Shown here piece by piece: positions 62,296 to 64,000 of a DNA stretch of 64,000 nucleotides. Both the position numbers and the translations under genes were made by a program. Source of the stretch: Caenorhabditis elegans (Eukaryota; Nematoda; Chromadorea; Rhabditida; Rhabditidae); NCBI RefSeq assembly GCF_000002985.6, contig NC_003284.9, forward strand, positions 4,650,001 to 4,714,000, read 5' to 3'. The notes under the pieces are model-generated. The model was not told the DNA's origin. It saw nothing but the letters and a program-made list of their open reading frames with translations, and searched no databases. Position 1 is the first letter of the stretch. Each line of letters begins with the position of its first letter.

Positions 62296-64000
62296 ATGTT
62301 CACCGGCACAATTTTCAATAGCTTATTCACATTACCGCTGGTCATTTCACAATTTGTTCCACCACCAACGCGTCCAGTAGATCTATGGGATCCGTTTAAA
62401 ACAACGACAACACCATTTCCCCATGGCGGAGTAAACCAAGTAAGTATTTTGAATTTTTTAAACTATGTTTACCTAGAAATTTAAACTTTTCTAGTAGTTA
62501 TTATCAAAATGATAGAAAATAGAATGTTATAAAATAATGATGTAAGATTATTTTAAAGAAACTGAATTGATTATTTTCGCTAAAAAATTGAGCCAATTTA
62601 TTATTCTTTCTCTGAACTCTGCAAAAGATGTTTCGCTCTATTTGCCTAAATGCATATCGATTTGCGTCGTCACCTCACCTAACATTTGTGTACATTGCAG
62701 GGGTTAAACCGAGATGAAGTGGTTGTTCGACTGCCTCTGGGAGACATTGTTGGCAAAGAGGTTCATCTCCACAACCTGCCCTGGACAATTCACAAAGATC
62801 CAACCGAAGAGCTTCCCAAGGACGGAACACACTTTGATCCGAATCCACTGAAGCCCAAAAACAATATCACAGTCTTCACATTTCTAGGAGTGCCCTATGC
62901 AGAACCACCGACGTCTCAGAGAAGATTTAAGGTACACTTATTCCGACATATCATAAATTGAATAACTCATTTTACATTTTTACAGCCACCACAGCAGCTT
63001 ACCGTCTTTCCAGGGAAACAACCGTATTTGGCATTCAATTACGCGGCTTCATGTGCTCAAGATGTTGAAAAGTCGCCCAGTCCATTTGTAGATCATCCTT
63101 ATCCATTCATGGTCGATGAAGATTGTCTTTACTTGAACATTTTCTCTCCTGACGTAAGAAGTTTTATTGAATTTTTCTTATGAAAAATAATTATTTAATT
63201 TTCCAGATTTCCAAAAATGCACAAACCACTTATCCGGTAATTGTGTTCTTCCACGGCGGGAATTTCCAAACTGGGTCTGCAAATGAGTGGCCAGCGCATG
63301 GACTTGCTTCTCGAGGAATGGTTGTAGTAACTGTCAACTATCGTCTTGGTGCTTTCGGCTTCATGAGTATGGGAGATTCTGAAACCGGCAACTATGGACT
63401 ACAGGATCAGAGACTAGCCTTGGAGTTTGTGAAAAACAACATTGTAACGTTTGGCGGAGATCCACAAGCTGTCACAGTTGTCGGGCACGATGCAGGAGCA
63501 GCTTCGATCGGATTTCACATGCAGTCACCGTATTCCAGGCACCTCTTCAGATCGGCGGCCACAATGTCCGGAGCGGAAGTTTCATATCACTCTTACATTG
63601 GAAAAACTGCACTGGCTTTCAACAACACAATGAAGCTGGGACGCTACGCAGGATGTACACAAGCTGTTGCACAACATCGTTGGGATTGTATTCTGACAAG
63701 ATCAACCGGAGACATCATTGATGCAACAAGGAACATTCCTATCGAGTACAACAGATACTTGTTCATGCCAACGGTGGATGGAAAATATCTCCCTGGAAAC
63801 CCGCTATGGACTCTCGTCAACGCGCCGAGTGGGGAGACTTCAATCATGAGTCCAGTACCAATGCTTATTGGAATGAATGCTCAAGATGGCAGTGAAGTCG
63901 TGCTGGAAGACAGAAGACTCGGAGAGTTTAGTCAGTTCAACGATGTCGACCACGAGTATTTGAAAAGTTACTCGCTGGAATATTGCTACCGTCATAACTA
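62296..64000 (+). CDS. gliotactin/neuroligin-like cholinesterase-fold protein, 3' end cut by window
   Basis: N-terminal part of a secreted or membrane-anchored member of the carboxylesterase-B family. Exons: 62296-62439, 62701-62931, 62986-63153, and 63207 to the right edge, still open. Residues 1-18 are a signal peptide (MFTGTIFNSLFTLPLVIS). Family landmarks follow in order: FLGVPYAEPPTSQRRF, EDCLYLNIFSP, the oxyanion-hole region VIVFFHGGNFQTGS, VTVNYRLGAFGF, and the nucleophile elbow at 63483-63497. There the usual GESAG reads GHDAG, so the catalytic serine is replaced by Asp and the protein should not be an active esterase. That, with NFQTGS and WPAHGLASRG, points to the adhesion-type branch (gliotactin, neuroligin). 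The start could instead be the in-frame ATG at 62224, but a TTTTTCAG acceptor lies between the two. Worm glit-1 is the obvious name to test; I do not assign it. Confidence 0.9.

Overview
The window reads as nematode DNA, almost certainly the Caenorhabditis elegans X chromosome. Introns are mostly short and AT-rich with TTTTCAG-type acceptors, several start codons lie a few bases after a consensus acceptor as in trans-spliced worm genes, and recognised genes (ceh-1, flp-11, hyl-2, aqp-8, dnj-14, a TMEM135 homologue) match worm genes from memory. I recall these as lying around cosmids F16H11 and K02G10; that placement is recall, not something read from the bases. Exon models below were built by hand from splice signals and reading phase, and every complete model given sums to a multiple of three.

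Layout: 0.35-0.62 kb, an orphan possible coding exon (minus). 3.5-4.2 kb, ceh-1, an NK-1 class homeobox gene (minus). 6.9-10.3 kb, a nuclear hormone receptor (minus) with an apparent second start exon that would skip the DNA-binding domain. 10.3-18 kb, a long gene-poor stretch with an (AG)58 microsatellite and an RFX X-box-like site. 18.1-23.1 kb, an MFSD12-like transporter (plus) whose third intron holds a 1.4-kb minisatellite. 23.8-27.2 kb, the TMEM135 homologue (plus). 27.6-28.1 kb, flp-11 (minus), converging on it. 31.4-32.7 kb, a predicted three-exon secreted basic peptide precursor (minus), the least familiar gene here. 38.1-41.2 kb, an OATP/SLCO transporter (minus). 47.2-49.5 kb, hyl-2 ceramide synthase (minus). 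52.5-55.0 kb, aqp-8 (minus) with two downstream exons that fit as an alternative C-terminus. 57.2-59.6 kb, a DHHC palmitoyltransferase (plus). 60.3-61.7 kb, dnj-14 cysteine-string protein (minus). 62.3 kb to the right edge, a gliotactin/neuroligin-like cholinesterase-fold protein (plus, cut by the edge) lacking the catalytic serine.

There is no operon-like spacing: genes are separated by at least about 400 bp and lie on both strands. Themes are neural and membrane biology: a neuronal homeobox factor, an FMRFamide-like neuropeptide gene, a synaptic-vesicle chaperone, a palmitoyltransferase of the type that modifies such chaperones, and a cholinesterase-like adhesion protein; no direct functional link between neighbours is shown by the sequence. 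Intergenic DNA carries poly-G tracts, degenerate dispersed repeats and a few short ORFs of doubtful status.
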